A stretch of 64,000 nt of DNA. It comes from Aquimarina sp. Aq78. Lineage in GTDB: Bacteria; Bacteroidota; Bacteroidia; Flavobacteriales; Flavobacteriaceae. The position numbers and the translations under genes were made by a program. The stretch lies in contig NZ_OMKA01000029.1 in NCBI RefSeq assembly GCF_900299525.1, forward strand, positions 732,986-796,985, in the 5' to 3' direction. The notes beneath the pieces are model-generated. The model saw only the letters and a list, made by a program, of their open reading frames with translations, ran no database searches and was not told where the DNA came from. Shown here piece by piece: positions 1-9,800 of this stretch. Numbering within the stretch: the stretch's first letter is position 1; each line of letters begins with the position of its first letter.

Positions 1-56
1 TCTGGGAGTTAGATATGTTCATAATTTTGATAGTCCTAACTCTCAAATTCAATTCT

Positions 57-2669
57 ATGGAATTTGGAAGTTTTAGAACAATTCTATGTATTGCTGCTCT
101 GTCCCTGTGGATAGGTAATCCAATACTACAGGCACAACAAAAAACAAAAACCTCAGCGTTTTTATATGATCAATTAGATCACTTTATACAAAAACCTTCG
201 AATTCTGAAGCGCTAAGGTTAAGTAAAATTATTGCTTCAAAAAAAAATCAGCTTCATACAAAAGCAGATCAATTAGCTTGGGTAATCGTAAATTGTAATC
301 TGGGGTATTATCACAATCAGTTTAACCATAAACCAACTGCCATTTTACATTATGAAACTGCCTGGAAAACATATTATGAAAAAGGACTTATCGATTATGA
401 TATAATCGAAAATTGCCTACAACCTCTTGGTAACATCTATACAGAAGTTGGAGATTTACCAAAAGCTGAGACCACAATAAAAAACTATTTATATTTAGCT
501 GAACAATCTGAGAATACTTCAAAAATTATTTCGGGGATTACTAATCTTTCTATCGTATATCATAACCAAGGAAATTACCTAAAAGCTCTCGAAATACTTA
601 AACAAGGTTTAGATATTGATCCAAAAAACATCAATTTACTAACAAACACAGCCACAAACTACCTGGATTCTGGTGACTATAACAAAGCAAAAACTTTTGC
701 AGATAAAGTAATCGCCATAGATGCAAATCAAATAAACGCTTATCAGGTTCTTGCAGCCGCTGCTTTAGAAAAAAAAGAATTTAAAAATGCTAAGGATTAT
801 ATTGTACAGGCCAGGTCTCAATTACTCAAAAATAAAAACACATCTGCCAGAATTACTGTCAAATGGCAATTGGCATATATCGATATTTTATTATCCAAAT
901 CAGAATTTGGAGAAATTCAAAAAACCCTGAAAGAAATATATGCCGCTCTCCTACCGGGATATTCGGTAAATACTGATTTACCATCTAAAGAACACCTTAT
1001 TGCAGATAGACTTCTACTAAAGGCTCTAGACATTCACGCCTATATTTATCAACAAACAAAGAAGCCTCTTCTAGCTATAACCGCCTTTGATTTAACCTTT
1101 GAAGTAAACTCTAAACTAAATGTTTTATACCCGCTTCAAGACACTCGAATCATTCAACATGGTCAAAACAGAAACAGAACAGAGACCTATATTGATATTC
1201 TTTTTACCATTTACAAATCCAAAAAAGAGGAAAAATATAGTATCCAGGCATTTCGGGCAGCCGAGCATTCTAAAGCCCCTTTTGTAAATCAGGCTTTAAT
1301 ATCAAAAAAAATACTATCACAATACAAAAGTGACCCTGTAGTTTCAAATAAAAACCGACTTAATTCCGCATTAATATCATATGAGACTCTAATTTTAAAA
1401 GAAAAACTAAAAGGGGGAGATGCCAGTATTGCTCAAATTCAAAAATGGACTACAGCCCATGACACTACATCTATTGCTCTTAAAAAGGTGCTCAAAAAAC
1501 TTCATTACACATATCCCAAATTACTTCAGTATCAAAAAAGCATTTCTATTCCTTCTCTTCAGAAAAAATTAAAAAAAGACCATACTACTTTGATTGAATA
1601 TTTTTACGGAAATCGAAACATATATCAATTTGTAATTACCCAAGATTCTTTTGAGATCAAAAAAATAGAAAATCCTGTTTATTTAAAAAACATCGTCAAA
1701 AAGTACATTCATTATTTCGACAATGCTTCGATGATTACCCGTGATATAAACGAATTCACAAAAAATGCTACCGAGCTTTTTAACGTATTAAAAATTCCCA
1801 GGCAATCTAAAAGGTTATTAATCATTCCCGATGGTCTTCTCTCTTTTATTCCTTTTGAAACCTTATTGCTAAAAGACACTAACTCTATGAATTTTGGCAA
1901 AATGTCTTTTTTATTAAGATCCACCGAAGTAAGTTATGAGATTTCGGCTAGTAAATATTTAAGATCTAATCCTAAAAGCCTTCAGGAAAAAACTGTTCTG
2001 GGTGTGTTCCCTGTTTTTGAAAATACCGAAATAGAGCTCTCATTTTCAAAAAACGAAAGCAAATCTATACAGCAATATTTTAATGGTGATTTTATAGAAA
2101 AAGAACAAGCAACTTATCTACGATTTATTAAATTGGCAAAAGAACATGATATTATTCATTTGTCTACACATGCCGAATCTGGAAATTTTTCCAGACCAGC
2201 CTCTATACAATTTAGAGATCAGAACATTCTGGTTAATCAACTATATGGAACACAACTTAATGCTAATCTGGTAGTTCTAAGTGCCTGCGAAACCGGAGTT
2301 GGCAGGTTAGCAAAAGGAGAAGGCCCTATTAGTATTGGCAGAGGTTTTCATTATGCAGGAGTAGAAAATATACTCTTTTCACTATGGAAGGTAAATGACA
2401 AAACTACTGCTATAGTAATGAAAAACTTTTACAAAAATCTTAATCATTCTATTCCCAAAGCAAAAGCAATACATCGTGCCAAGCTAGACTATCTGGACAC
2501 GGAAGGTATCCCTAATGTTCAAAAATCACCTTATTATTGGGCTGCATTTGTATATTATGGCGAGGTTGAACATTCTTATTCTCTAAACTACCTTTGGTAT
2601 AGAATAAGTATTGTTTTATTTATTTTAATTATACTACTTTTACCCAAGTTTCTTCAAAATAAAGCATGA
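57..2669 (+). CDS. Exported TPR-CHAT domain protein
   Basis: Probable protease-like or scaffold protein of the CHAT (caspase HetF-associated with TPRs) family. The reading frame is open from base 15, but the ATG at 57 gives a clean signal peptide (hydrophobic stretch ending near ILQAQQ), so I choose it; 870 aa result. TPR-like helical repeats fill roughly residues 60-300. The C-terminal CHAT domain has the His-Cys pair expected of the caspase-like fold: His in LSTHAES (about residue 705) and Cys in LSACETG (about 744). A last hydrophobic segment near the C-terminus (ISIVLFILIILLL) should anchor it, leaving TPR and CHAT parts in the periplasm. The next gene overlaps by four bases, so the two are translationally coupled. 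Family membership is clear; substrate and activity are unknown. Confidence 0.85.
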   Translation: MEFGSFRTILCIAALSLWIGNPILQAQQKTKTSAFLYDQLDHFIQKPSNSEALRLSKIIASKKNQLHTKADQLAWVIVNCNLGYYHNQFNHKPTAILHYETAWKTYYEKGLIDYDIIENCLQPLGNIYTEVGDLPKAETTIKNYLYLAEQSENTSKIISGITNLSIVYHNQGNYLKALEILKQGLDIDPKNINLLTNTATNYLDSGDYNKAKTFADKVIAIDANQINAYQVLAAAALEKKEFKNAKDYIVQARSQLLKNKNTSARITVKWQLAYIDILLSKSEFGEIQKTLKEIYAALLPGYSVNTDLPSKEHLIADRLLLKALDIHAYIYQQTKKPLLAITAFDLTFEVNSKLNVLYPLQDTRIIQHGQNRNRTETYIDILFTIYKSKKEEKYSIQAFRAAEHSKAPFVNQALISKKILSQYKSDPVVSNKNRLNSALISYETLILKEKLKGGDASIAQIQKWTTAHDTTSIALKKVLKKLHYTYPKLLQYQKSISIPSLQKKLKKDHTTLIEYFYGNRNIYQFVITQDSFEIKKIENPVYLKNIVKKYIHYFDNASMITRDINEFTKNATELFNVLKIPRQSKRLLIIPDGLLSFIPFETLLLKDTNSMNFGKMSFLLRSTEVSYEISASKYLRSNPKSLQEKTVLGVFPVFENTEIELSFSKNESKSIQQYFNGDFIEKEQATYLRFIKLAKEHDIIHLSTHAESGNFSRPASIQFRDQNILVNQLYGTQLNANLVVLSACETGVGRLAKGEGPISIGRGFHYAGVENILFSLWKVNDKTTAIVMKNFYKNLNHSIPKAKAIHRAKLDYLDTEGIPNVQKSPYYWAAFVYYGEVEHSYSLNYLWYRISIVLFILIILLLPKFLQNKA

Positions 2670-3103
2670 GTACACTTCGAAAATTTTTAAACCAAAAAGA
2701 ATACCACAGAATCAAATTAGTTTTTACAAAAACAAATCATTTTGAAGTTAAAGCAATATTAAATGATGTAGAAGGTAATTTTATTGTTGATACTGGTGCT
2801 TCTAATTCTTGTGTTGGGTTTGAAGCTGTAGATAAGTTTTCTCTTTTTGCCCAGGATAGCGATGTAAAAGCTGCTGGAGCAGGTGCTACTGATATGCTAA
2901 CACAACTTTCACAAAAAAACGCTATACAAATCGGAAGTTGGTCGAGAAAAAGAATATCTCTTGTTTTATTTGATCTTAATCATGTAAATGCAGCATTAAT
3001 AGCACATCATGCAGAGCCTGTAGACGGTATTATTGGAGCTGATATCCTTAAAAGAGGAAAGGCAATTATTGACTACGAAAAAAAATGTCTGTATTTGAAA
3101 TAG
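2666..3103 (+). CDS. Retropepsin-like aspartic protease, clan AA
   Basis: A 145-residue single-domain aspartic protease of the retropepsin type, which would act as a homodimer. The catalytic motif is visible as VDTGAS (Asp about residue 42), and the second conserved element is IIGADILKRG near residue 120. There is no signal peptide, so the protein is probably cytoplasmic unless the start is wrong. Its ATG overlaps the stop of the upstream CHAT gene (ATGA), implying co-translation and a joint role, perhaps a proteolytic pair. Bacterial proteins of this type are mostly uncharacterised. Fold call firm, biological role unknown. Confidence 0.8.
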   Translation: MSTLRKFLNQKEYHRIKLVFTKTNHFEVKAILNDVEGNFIVDTGASNSCVGFEAVDKFSLFAQDSDVKAAGAGATDMLTQLSQKNAIQIGSWSRKRISLVLFDLNHVNAALIAHHAEPVDGIIGADILKRGKAIIDYEKKCLYLK

Positions 3104-3573
3104 CTATAATTATCCAACAATGTGTATAGCGTATAGATTAAAAAAACAGTTTAAAATTAAGATTTATTATTATTTTTTAACTAAATTTAAGTTATAATTG
3201 ATTTTCTAATCAATGGTACGGATTCTGCCATTATACAAATGTTTCCCTTGGTAATTATTACATCCAGCATCTTAGTATACAAAACTTATACTTTGATATT
3301 CTAAATTGTAAATACGCTTATTAATTCTCTAATTACCCCTAAATAAGCTTTATTGTAAAGAAGTTTATATCTAAAAGCATCACGAATTATCTCATGTATT
3401 GCAAATTTTAAGCAATCATTCCCAGGCTATTTTAAGCTAACATATCTGTCAAAATCAAGTAATTATACGTATTGACTGGTTTTTAACTTTCTGTTTTCTT
3501 TGAAAAAGAGATAAAGTTAAAAAGGCTGCTATTGTCATTTACAAATAAACCAACAATCAAACCGGTTTAATTT
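3104..3573. other. Intergenic region without a recognisable gene
   Basis: About 470 AT-rich bases between the retropepsin gene and the formyltransferase gene. I see no plausible small ORF, no strong hairpin and no good TAnnTTTG promoter element. It separates two unrelated plus-strand units and probably carries the promoter of the second. Confidence 0.5.
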
Positions 3574-4545
3574 ATGAACATGAAAATTATACTTATAGGA
3601 AGTTTTCCAACTAGCATAACGCTATATCAATATCTACATCAAAACAAATCTCTTCACGCCATTTGCGTGGAGGAAATAGCATCTCAGCAATCAAATCCTA
3701 ATTATTTAGATTTAATCAAACAAGAAGGAATAGAAACTTTTGTTATTAATAACAAAAACATTTTAACCCAATTTAAAGATTGGTTACTAAACACCTCTCC
3801 TGATTTAGTCTTAGTTTGTGGTTTCTCATTAAAAGTACCGAAAGACATATTGCACATTCCCAAATATGGATTTTTAAATATTCATTATGGGAAATTACCA
3901 GAAAATCGAGGTCCTGATCCACTATTCTGGTCTATCAAAAAAGGAGAGAGTAATACCGCCATTACTATACATCAAATTGATGAAGAATGGGATACCGGAA
4001 AAATTCTCTTAGAACATCCTGTTTCTATAATCCCAGGAGAAACGTTAGGAATGGTAAATTCTAAAATGAGTTATTTGCTGAAGAATTTAACTGAGCAAGC
4101 TATTGAATTGGTTCAAAATTCGAATAATTACAAGCTTCAATCATCTAAACTGTCATTTTATAACAGAAGACCATCCTCCTTACAAACGACTATTAATTGG
4201 GAAGAACAGACAGCAGATGAGATTGAAAACCTGGTAAATGCTTGTAACCCGAAATACGGTGGAGCAATGACTTATTATCAAGGATCTCCAATAAAAATAC
4301 TAGAAGTCTCTCCTGTTGATACCCAAGTACCATTGTTAGGAAAAACACCTGGAGAAATTATTCATGCACATCCTCAAGAAGGTTTGTATGTATGTTGTAA
4401 GTATGGAAAACTTATAAAATTAAACATCATTAATTCTGATGCAGGTACACTAACCGGAACTAAATATGTACATCTAGGAATACGACAAGGACATTTATTT
4501 ACAACAACCTTGCATCAAACACCTAAAACACATAGTGTAATATAA
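3574..4545 (+). CDS. Formyltransferase-family protein (Fmt-like fold)
   Basis: A 323-residue protein with the formyl-transferase N-terminal fold followed by a C-terminal OB-like part, the same architecture and length as methionyl-tRNA formyltransferase. The catalytic Asn-His-Asp set is present: NIHYGKLP (Asn 102, His 104) and WDTG (Asp 140). The folate-loop SLLP of true Fmt is GKLP here, which argues for a sugar-amine or other formyltransferase over the housekeeping enzyme. It starts a run of same-strand genes (tail-collar proteins, methyltransferase, T9SS adhesin) and lies 46 bp before the next, so it may modify a surface product. The ATG at 3574 is followed by another ATG two codons later; either could be used. 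Confidence 0.75.
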   Translation: MNMKIILIGSFPTSITLYQYLHQNKSLHAICVEEIASQQSNPNYLDLIKQEGIETFVINNKNILTQFKDWLLNTSPDLVLVCGFSLKVPKDILHIPKYGFLNIHYGKLPENRGPDPLFWSIKKGESNTAITIHQIDEEWDTGKILLEHPVSIIPGETLGMVNSKMSYLLKNLTEQAIELVQNSNNYKLQSSKLSFYNRRPSSLQTTINWEEQTADEIENLVNACNPKYGGAMTYYQGSPIKILEVSPVDTQVPLLGKTPGEIIHAHPQEGLYVCCKYGKLIKLNIINSDAGTLTGTKYVHLGIRQGHLFTTTLHQTPKTHSVI

Positions 4546-4591
4546 AAACAAACTCAAAACAACTAATTACAAACCTTAAAACCAACACATT

Positions 4592-5146
4592 ATGGAAGGA
4601 ATGATCGGAGAAGTTCGCATGTTTGCAGGTAATTTTGCGCCAAGAACCTGGGCATTTTGCGAAGGACAACTCATAGCTATTTCTCAAAACACAGCTTTAT
4701 TTTCAATCTTGGGAACCATTTACGGAGGAGATGGCAGAACCACCTTTGCACTACCAGATTTAAGAGGTCGCGTTCCTATTGGACCAGGAAATGGACCTGG
4801 TCTACCTTCATATAGAGAAGGGCAAAAAGGAGGTGCGCCAACAAACATCCTTAATGTCACACAACTCCCTTCTCACAATCATATCGGAGCCGTAAAAGTA
4901 AGCTCTGGTAATGCTACACAATCTATAGCTACCAACGGAGCATCTATTGCTACTCCAGGAATTGGATCAGGAAGATCATTCTCCCCTACCGAAGGATTTA
5001 ATACTGCATCTCCCGACGTTACTTTAAACTCAAACTCAGTTGTAACGGGAAACACAGGAGGAAATCAATCTATTAATAACATGCAGCCTTTTTTATCTGT
5101 ATACTACATTATTTGCCTTCAAGGAGTTTTTCCTTCTAGAAATTAA
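4592..5146 (+). CDS. Tail-collar / microcystin-dependent-protein-like protein 1
   Basis: A 184-residue protein of the phage tail-collar family, like the bacterial Mdp (microcystin-dependent) proteins. Diagnostic motifs are GEVRMFAGNFAPR at the N-terminus, ILGTIYGGDGRTTFALPDLR around residues 40-60 and a C-terminal QPFLSVYYIICLQG. No signal peptide is visible. The centre is rich in Ser, Thr, Asn and Gly. A close paralogue follows 55 bp downstream. Chromosomal copies outside prophages occur widely in Bacteroidota; their function is not settled. No other phage genes are nearby, so this is probably not a prophage remnant. Confidence 0.85.
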   Translation: MEGMIGEVRMFAGNFAPRTWAFCEGQLIAISQNTALFSILGTIYGGDGRTTFALPDLRGRVPIGPGNGPGLPSYREGQKGGAPTNILNVTQLPSHNHIGAVKVSSGNATQSIATNGASIATPGIGSGRSFSPTEGFNTASPDVTLNSNSVVTGNTGGNQSINNMQPFLSVYYIICLQGVFPSRN

Positions 5147-5201
5147 GAAGTCTAAACCTATTATTTGAACAAAAAAAACATCAATTCAAAACCAACAACT
5201 T

Positions 5202-5756
5202 ATGGAACCAACACTAGGAGAAGTACGAATGTTTGCTGGTAATTTTGCCCCAAGAGCCTGGGCACTTTGCGAAGGACAATTATTAGCTATAAACTCTAAC
5301 CAAGCATTATTTTCAATATTAGGAACTACTTACGGAGGTGACGGCAGAACCTCATTTGGGCTTCCTGATTTAAGAGGAAGAACTCCTATTAGTCCTGGTA
5401 CAGGGCCAGGTTTACCTTCATATCGAGAAGGGCAAAAAGGAGGCTCAGCTATCAATATTTTAAATATTACACAAATACCTGCTCATAACCATACTGGAGC
5501 AGCAAGAGTAAGCTCTATGAATGCAACGCAAAGTACAGCTACTAATGGCACATCAATAGCCACTCCTGGAGAGGGATCAGGAAGATCTTTTTTTCCTACC
5601 GAAGGGTTTAATACTACAACACCAGATATTACATTAAATACAGACTCTGTAGTAACAGGAAACACAGGAGGAAATCAATCTATAAATAATATACAACCAT
5701 TTCTAGCTATAAATTACATCATATGCCTACAAGGGCTTTTTCCTTCTAGAAACTAA
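5202..5756 (+). CDS. Tail-collar / microcystin-dependent-protein-like protein 2
   Basis: Paralogue of the preceding gene with the same length (184 aa). It keeps the family motifs GEVRMFAGNFAPR, YGGDGRTSFGLPDLRGR and the terminal YIICLQGLFPSRN. Most differences are conservative and fall in the first 50 residues and the Thr/Ser-rich centre, consistent with tandem duplication. It is followed by a perfect inverted repeat that probably ends transcription of the formyltransferase/tail-collar group or attenuates read-through into the methyltransferase gene. Role unknown. Confidence 0.85.
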   Translation: MEPTLGEVRMFAGNFAPRAWALCEGQLLAINSNQALFSILGTTYGGDGRTSFGLPDLRGRTPISPGTGPGLPSYREGQKGGSAINILNITQIPAHNHTGAARVSSMNATQSTATNGTSIATPGEGSGRSFFPTEGFNTTTPDITLNTDSVVTGNTGGNQSINNIQPFLAINYIICLQGLFPSRN

Positions 5757-5762
5757 AAACAC

Positions 5763-5794
5763 ATACAAAGAGGTAGTTAACTACCTCTTTGTAT
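5763..5794 (+). terminator. Perfect 16-bp-arm palindrome, probable terminator
   Basis: The arm at 5763-5778 (ATACAAAGAGGTAGTT) is exactly complementary to the arm at 5779-5794. It sits 6 bases after the second tail-collar gene and only 14 bases before the next ATG. It can form a strong hairpin in RNA from either strand and could be a terminator or an attenuator. Confidence 0.65.
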
Positions 5795-5808
5795 ATATCA
5801 AAATTATA

Positions 5809-6816
5809 ATGATCAAAAGCATAAAAAAAATACATGATATAACTCAATGGTTACTACATTCTTCAAAAGAAAACGATGCAGGACTTATTTTGGATCTCTA
5901 TAATTTTTATGCTCAATTTCAAACCGAAGAAGACAATGAAGGTGATATCACTTTGAAAAACGGAATTGCTCTATCAAAAAAACATGCTTCAGATTGTATT
6001 AAGGATTATAAAAGAACCGCCTGTTTTTTAAGAGGTATATATAAAGCCATAAGTACATGTTTACAAAAATTCCCAAACACAGAAATAAACATTCTTTATG
6101 CTGGTTGTGGCCCCTATGCTCCATTGCTTTTACCATTACTTTCATTTTTTGAATCAAAATATATTAAAGCCACCCTAATAGACATTAATCAAAGTTCTAT
6201 AGTCGTAGTAAAAAAAATAATTTCAGAATTAGGCTATAAAACTTATATATCAGATATTACTATAGCAGACGCCACGCAATACAAACACAACAAAAACATT
6301 CCTTTACACATTATCATTGCCGAAACAATGTTTCATGCGTTAACCAAAGAACCACAAGTAGCGATAACACAAAATCTAGCTCCTCAACTCATCGAAGGAG
6401 GTATATTAATCCCTGAAGAAATTAGTATAACATTAGGGTATTCTTTTTTTTCCAAAGAACCATTTCTTAACCAATACAATAATACATATCATGTAGCTAA
6501 TCTTATCAATCAAAATACAAAAAGAAAATTTGTTGAAACCTTATTTTCTCTTACCAAAAGTGAAAATAAAGATATAGTAGATTCAAGTTATTTTGAAAGC
6601 AAGTGGTATCCTATTCCGAAAAATTATGAAGAAACCCCTGATGTCTGTATTTATACCTACATCAAAGTGTTCGATACCTTTCAACTACAATATGAAGACT
6701 CGCTAATTACAAATCCATATTGCTTGACTTCTCTATATAACTTGCAAAAACAGAGCAAATTTAAAATAAAATATAGTATAGAAAATATTCCTAATTGGGA
6801 AATCACAGTTAGTTAG
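5809..6816 (+). CDS. SAM-dependent methyltransferase-like protein
   Basis: A 335-residue protein with a Rossmann-type methyltransferase core. Motif I is ILYAGCGPYAPL near residues 95-106, followed by an acidic post-motif-II strand (LIDIN). The stretch AETMFHALTKEP resembles the acidic loop of PRMT-like enzymes. The substrate cannot be read from the sequence. Its place between the tail-collar pair and the giant T9SS protein (26 bp gap to the latter) suggests it acts on a product of this locus. No signal peptide; cytoplasmic. Confidence 0.65.
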   Translation: MIKSIKKIHDITQWLLHSSKENDAGLILDLYNFYAQFQTEEDNEGDITLKNGIALSKKHASDCIKDYKRTACFLRGIYKAISTCLQKFPNTEINILYAGCGPYAPLLLPLLSFFESKYIKATLIDINQSSIVVVKKIISELGYKTYISDITIADATQYKHNKNIPLHIIIAETMFHALTKEPQVAITQNLAPQLIEGGILIPEEISITLGYSFFSKEPFLNQYNNTYHVANLINQNTKRKFVETLFSLTKSENKDIVDSSYFESKWYPIPKNYEETPDVCIYTYIKVFDTFQLQYEDSLITNPYCLTSLYNLQKQSKFKIKYSIENIPNWEITVS

Positions 6817-6842
6817 AATAACGTGCTTTTAAAATCAAAATT

Positions 6843-9800
6843 ATGAAACAATTATACCTTAAAACCTACTTTATATTCTCTATAATACTTTGGGGAATAA
6901 ATGGAGTGCAAGCTCAGTCTACTGAGACCTTTGAATCTCTTTCTGATGGAGCATCAACCTTTGTAAATACTGGGTTACCGTTTTCTTCAAACACCAGTTT
7001 GGTTAGTAATGGTATTCCAGGATTTGGATCAGGAAATTCTGATCGATGGATAGAAAGCGCAACAGCGGGGCCAGGAGTCTATTCTATCTTAACAACAAAT
7101 GGAGCAGCCTTTACAATGAAGCACCTTGACATTTATGTTTCATCTGATGGTGGTAACAACCCTACAGCTGATGGCACATTTATTTTGAAAGGAAAATCTG
7201 GAGTCAGTGAGGTTTTTACTATTACCAAGACTACTGGTTTTCCTACTGATTTCAGTGGAGATAATGGGTTTTTTAATATCAATTTGGCCACTGATGGTGC
7301 CGCAGATTATAGTTTAACTAATATTACCGAATTAGAATTAGAAATAACTGGAAGTTTTAATTACATTGCTGTTGATGATTTTTCATTTGGCCCAGAAAAT
7401 GTTCCCGTAGACATTGCTCCACCATTGATTGTCAGCATCGCATTAAGCGGCACCCCTCCTACCACATCTAATCAGGTTGATTTTATTGTTACTTTTAATG
7501 AAAATGCCAGTAATGTAACAATGAATGATTTTGCTGTTGATCCTACAGGTAGTGCTACAGGAACGATATCAGCCATAAGTGGTTCTGGGACCAGCTATAC
7601 CGTAACCGTAAATAGTCTTTCTGGAGAAGGTACCATCAGTATTGATCTTAATAGTGGAACAGATATTATTGATGATCTAGGGAATGGTAACGGAACTAAT
7701 GGCAACACTAATGCTTTTACAGCAGGAGAAATACATACGATTTCTGCTTGTTTCGAAGAGGATTTTGAAAATTTCAGTGTTGCAGATAACACTTTTGGTA
7801 GTAATGGACTTCCCTTTACTTCTACTAACGGGTTAGATGTTTTTAATCTAAACAATGCGGGAGCTGGTGGGTCAGATCAATATTTAGATAACAATGGTAG
7901 TGGTGCAGGAGCATATTCAATAAAAACTACTGGTGGAGAATTATTTACTATGAAAACTATAGACTTATATCTCTCTTCTATAGTAGCTGGTACCACTCCT
8001 ACTAATAATGGCACATTAACAATTAATGGTAAAGTAGCAAATACCACTGTATACACCATTACCAAAACAACAGGTTTTCCTACTACAACTTCAAATGGTG
8101 ATAATGGTTTTTTCAACCTTAATTTTGCCACTGATGGTGCAGCTGATTATACAACTACCAATGTAGATGAGATAGAAATAATAATAGGATCAGCATTCGT
8201 ATATATTGCGGTTGATCATTTCGAGTTTTGTGAAGAAGGTATTGTAGATACGTTTGCTCCAGAAGTACAAAGTATAGTCGTTTCTGGAAATCCAACAACA
8301 TTAGACACTTCTGTAGGTTTTATCGTGACTTTTAATGAAAATGCAAGCAACGTTACAACAGATGATTTTTCGGTAGATGCCACGGGAACAACAGGAAATA
8401 TTACTAACATAACAGGATCTAATAATATCTATACAGTAACTGTTGATAATATTTCTGGTGAGGGTACCATTAGCATCGACCTTAATGCCTCTACAAATAT
8501 TGAAGATGCATTAGGAAACAGTGGTCCTCCTGCTTTTACAAGTGGAGAAAATCATACCGTATCCGCTTGTTTCGCAGAAAGCTTTGAATCTTTTACAAAT
8601 GGTGCTTCTGCTTTTACTAGTAATGGAAGACCTCTTTCTTCAACAAATGGGTTGGTAGTCAAGAATCAAGTTAATGCAGGAGTTGGTAATTCAGATAAAT
8701 TTTTAGAGAATAATGGTGCTGGAGCAGGTTCATATTCCATAAAAACAACGGATAATTCCTTATTTGCAGCTAATACTACATACTTCTATGTATCTTCTGT
8801 GGCAGCAGGGACAACTCCAACGGCAGATGGCACATTAGCAATACGAGGTAAAGTAGCTGGAGCAACAGTTTATACCATTACCAAGACAACAGGTTTTCCT
8901 ACTACAACAGCAAATGGTAACAATGGTTTTTTTCAGGTAAATTTTGCTACAGATGGATCATCAGATTTTAGCATTGTTAATATAGATGAAATAGAAATAG
9001 AGATTTTATCTAGTTTTGTGTACCTGGCTGTTGATAATTTTGAAATCTGCTCAGATACTACTGCTCCAAGGGTACAGTCTATTACTAGACAAACTCCAGC
9101 AACATCACCAACCAATGCTGATACTCTTATTTTTTCAGTCTTATTTAATGAAGCTGTGACTAATGTAACTGCAGATGATTTTTCTGTTTCAGGAACAACA
9201 GGAACTGTTACCAATGTATCTGACCAAGGAAATAACACCTTTTTTGTAACCGTTTCAGGAGGTAATTTAGCAACTCTTAATGGAACTGTATCTTTAGGAT
9301 TTGTAGTCTCACAGAATATTACCGATACTTTAGGAAATGCATTAACTGATACTTCATCAATAAATACTCCTGAAAATTTTGTAGTTGATAATATAGTACC
9401 AACGGGGTATTCGGTCGCAATAAATCAGAGTCCTATTAATGCGGGTAATGACAATGCAGTAAGCTATACATTTTCTTCTGCTGAAGTTGGTACTACATAT
9501 AATTATACCTTTAGTACTTCTGGAGGAGCAGGAACGGTAACCGGATCAGGAACAGTAGCTTCTGCAGGAGCAACTGTTTCAGGAATTGACCTGAGTGGGT
9601 TAGCCGACGGTACCATTACACTTAGCGTAACATTAACTGATATAGCTGGAAATACAGGAAGTGCTGCAACAGATACCGAAGCAAAAGAAACCGTTGCTCC
9701 AACGGGATATTCTGTCGTAATAAATCAGAGTCCTATCAATGCAGGAAATGATGATGCGGTAAGCTATACATTTAGCAGTGCAGAAGTAGGTGCTACTTAC

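Noticed and set aside
2666..3103. Retropepsin-like gene as a retroelement remnant
   Set aside because: No reverse transcriptase or other retroelement part is present, and the gene is tightly coupled to the CHAT gene; bacterial clan AA proteases of this size are normal cellular genes.
4592..5756. Tail-collar genes as part of a prophage
   Set aside because: No integrase, capsid, portal, terminase or lysis gene is near, and the flanks are methyltransferase and T9SS genes.
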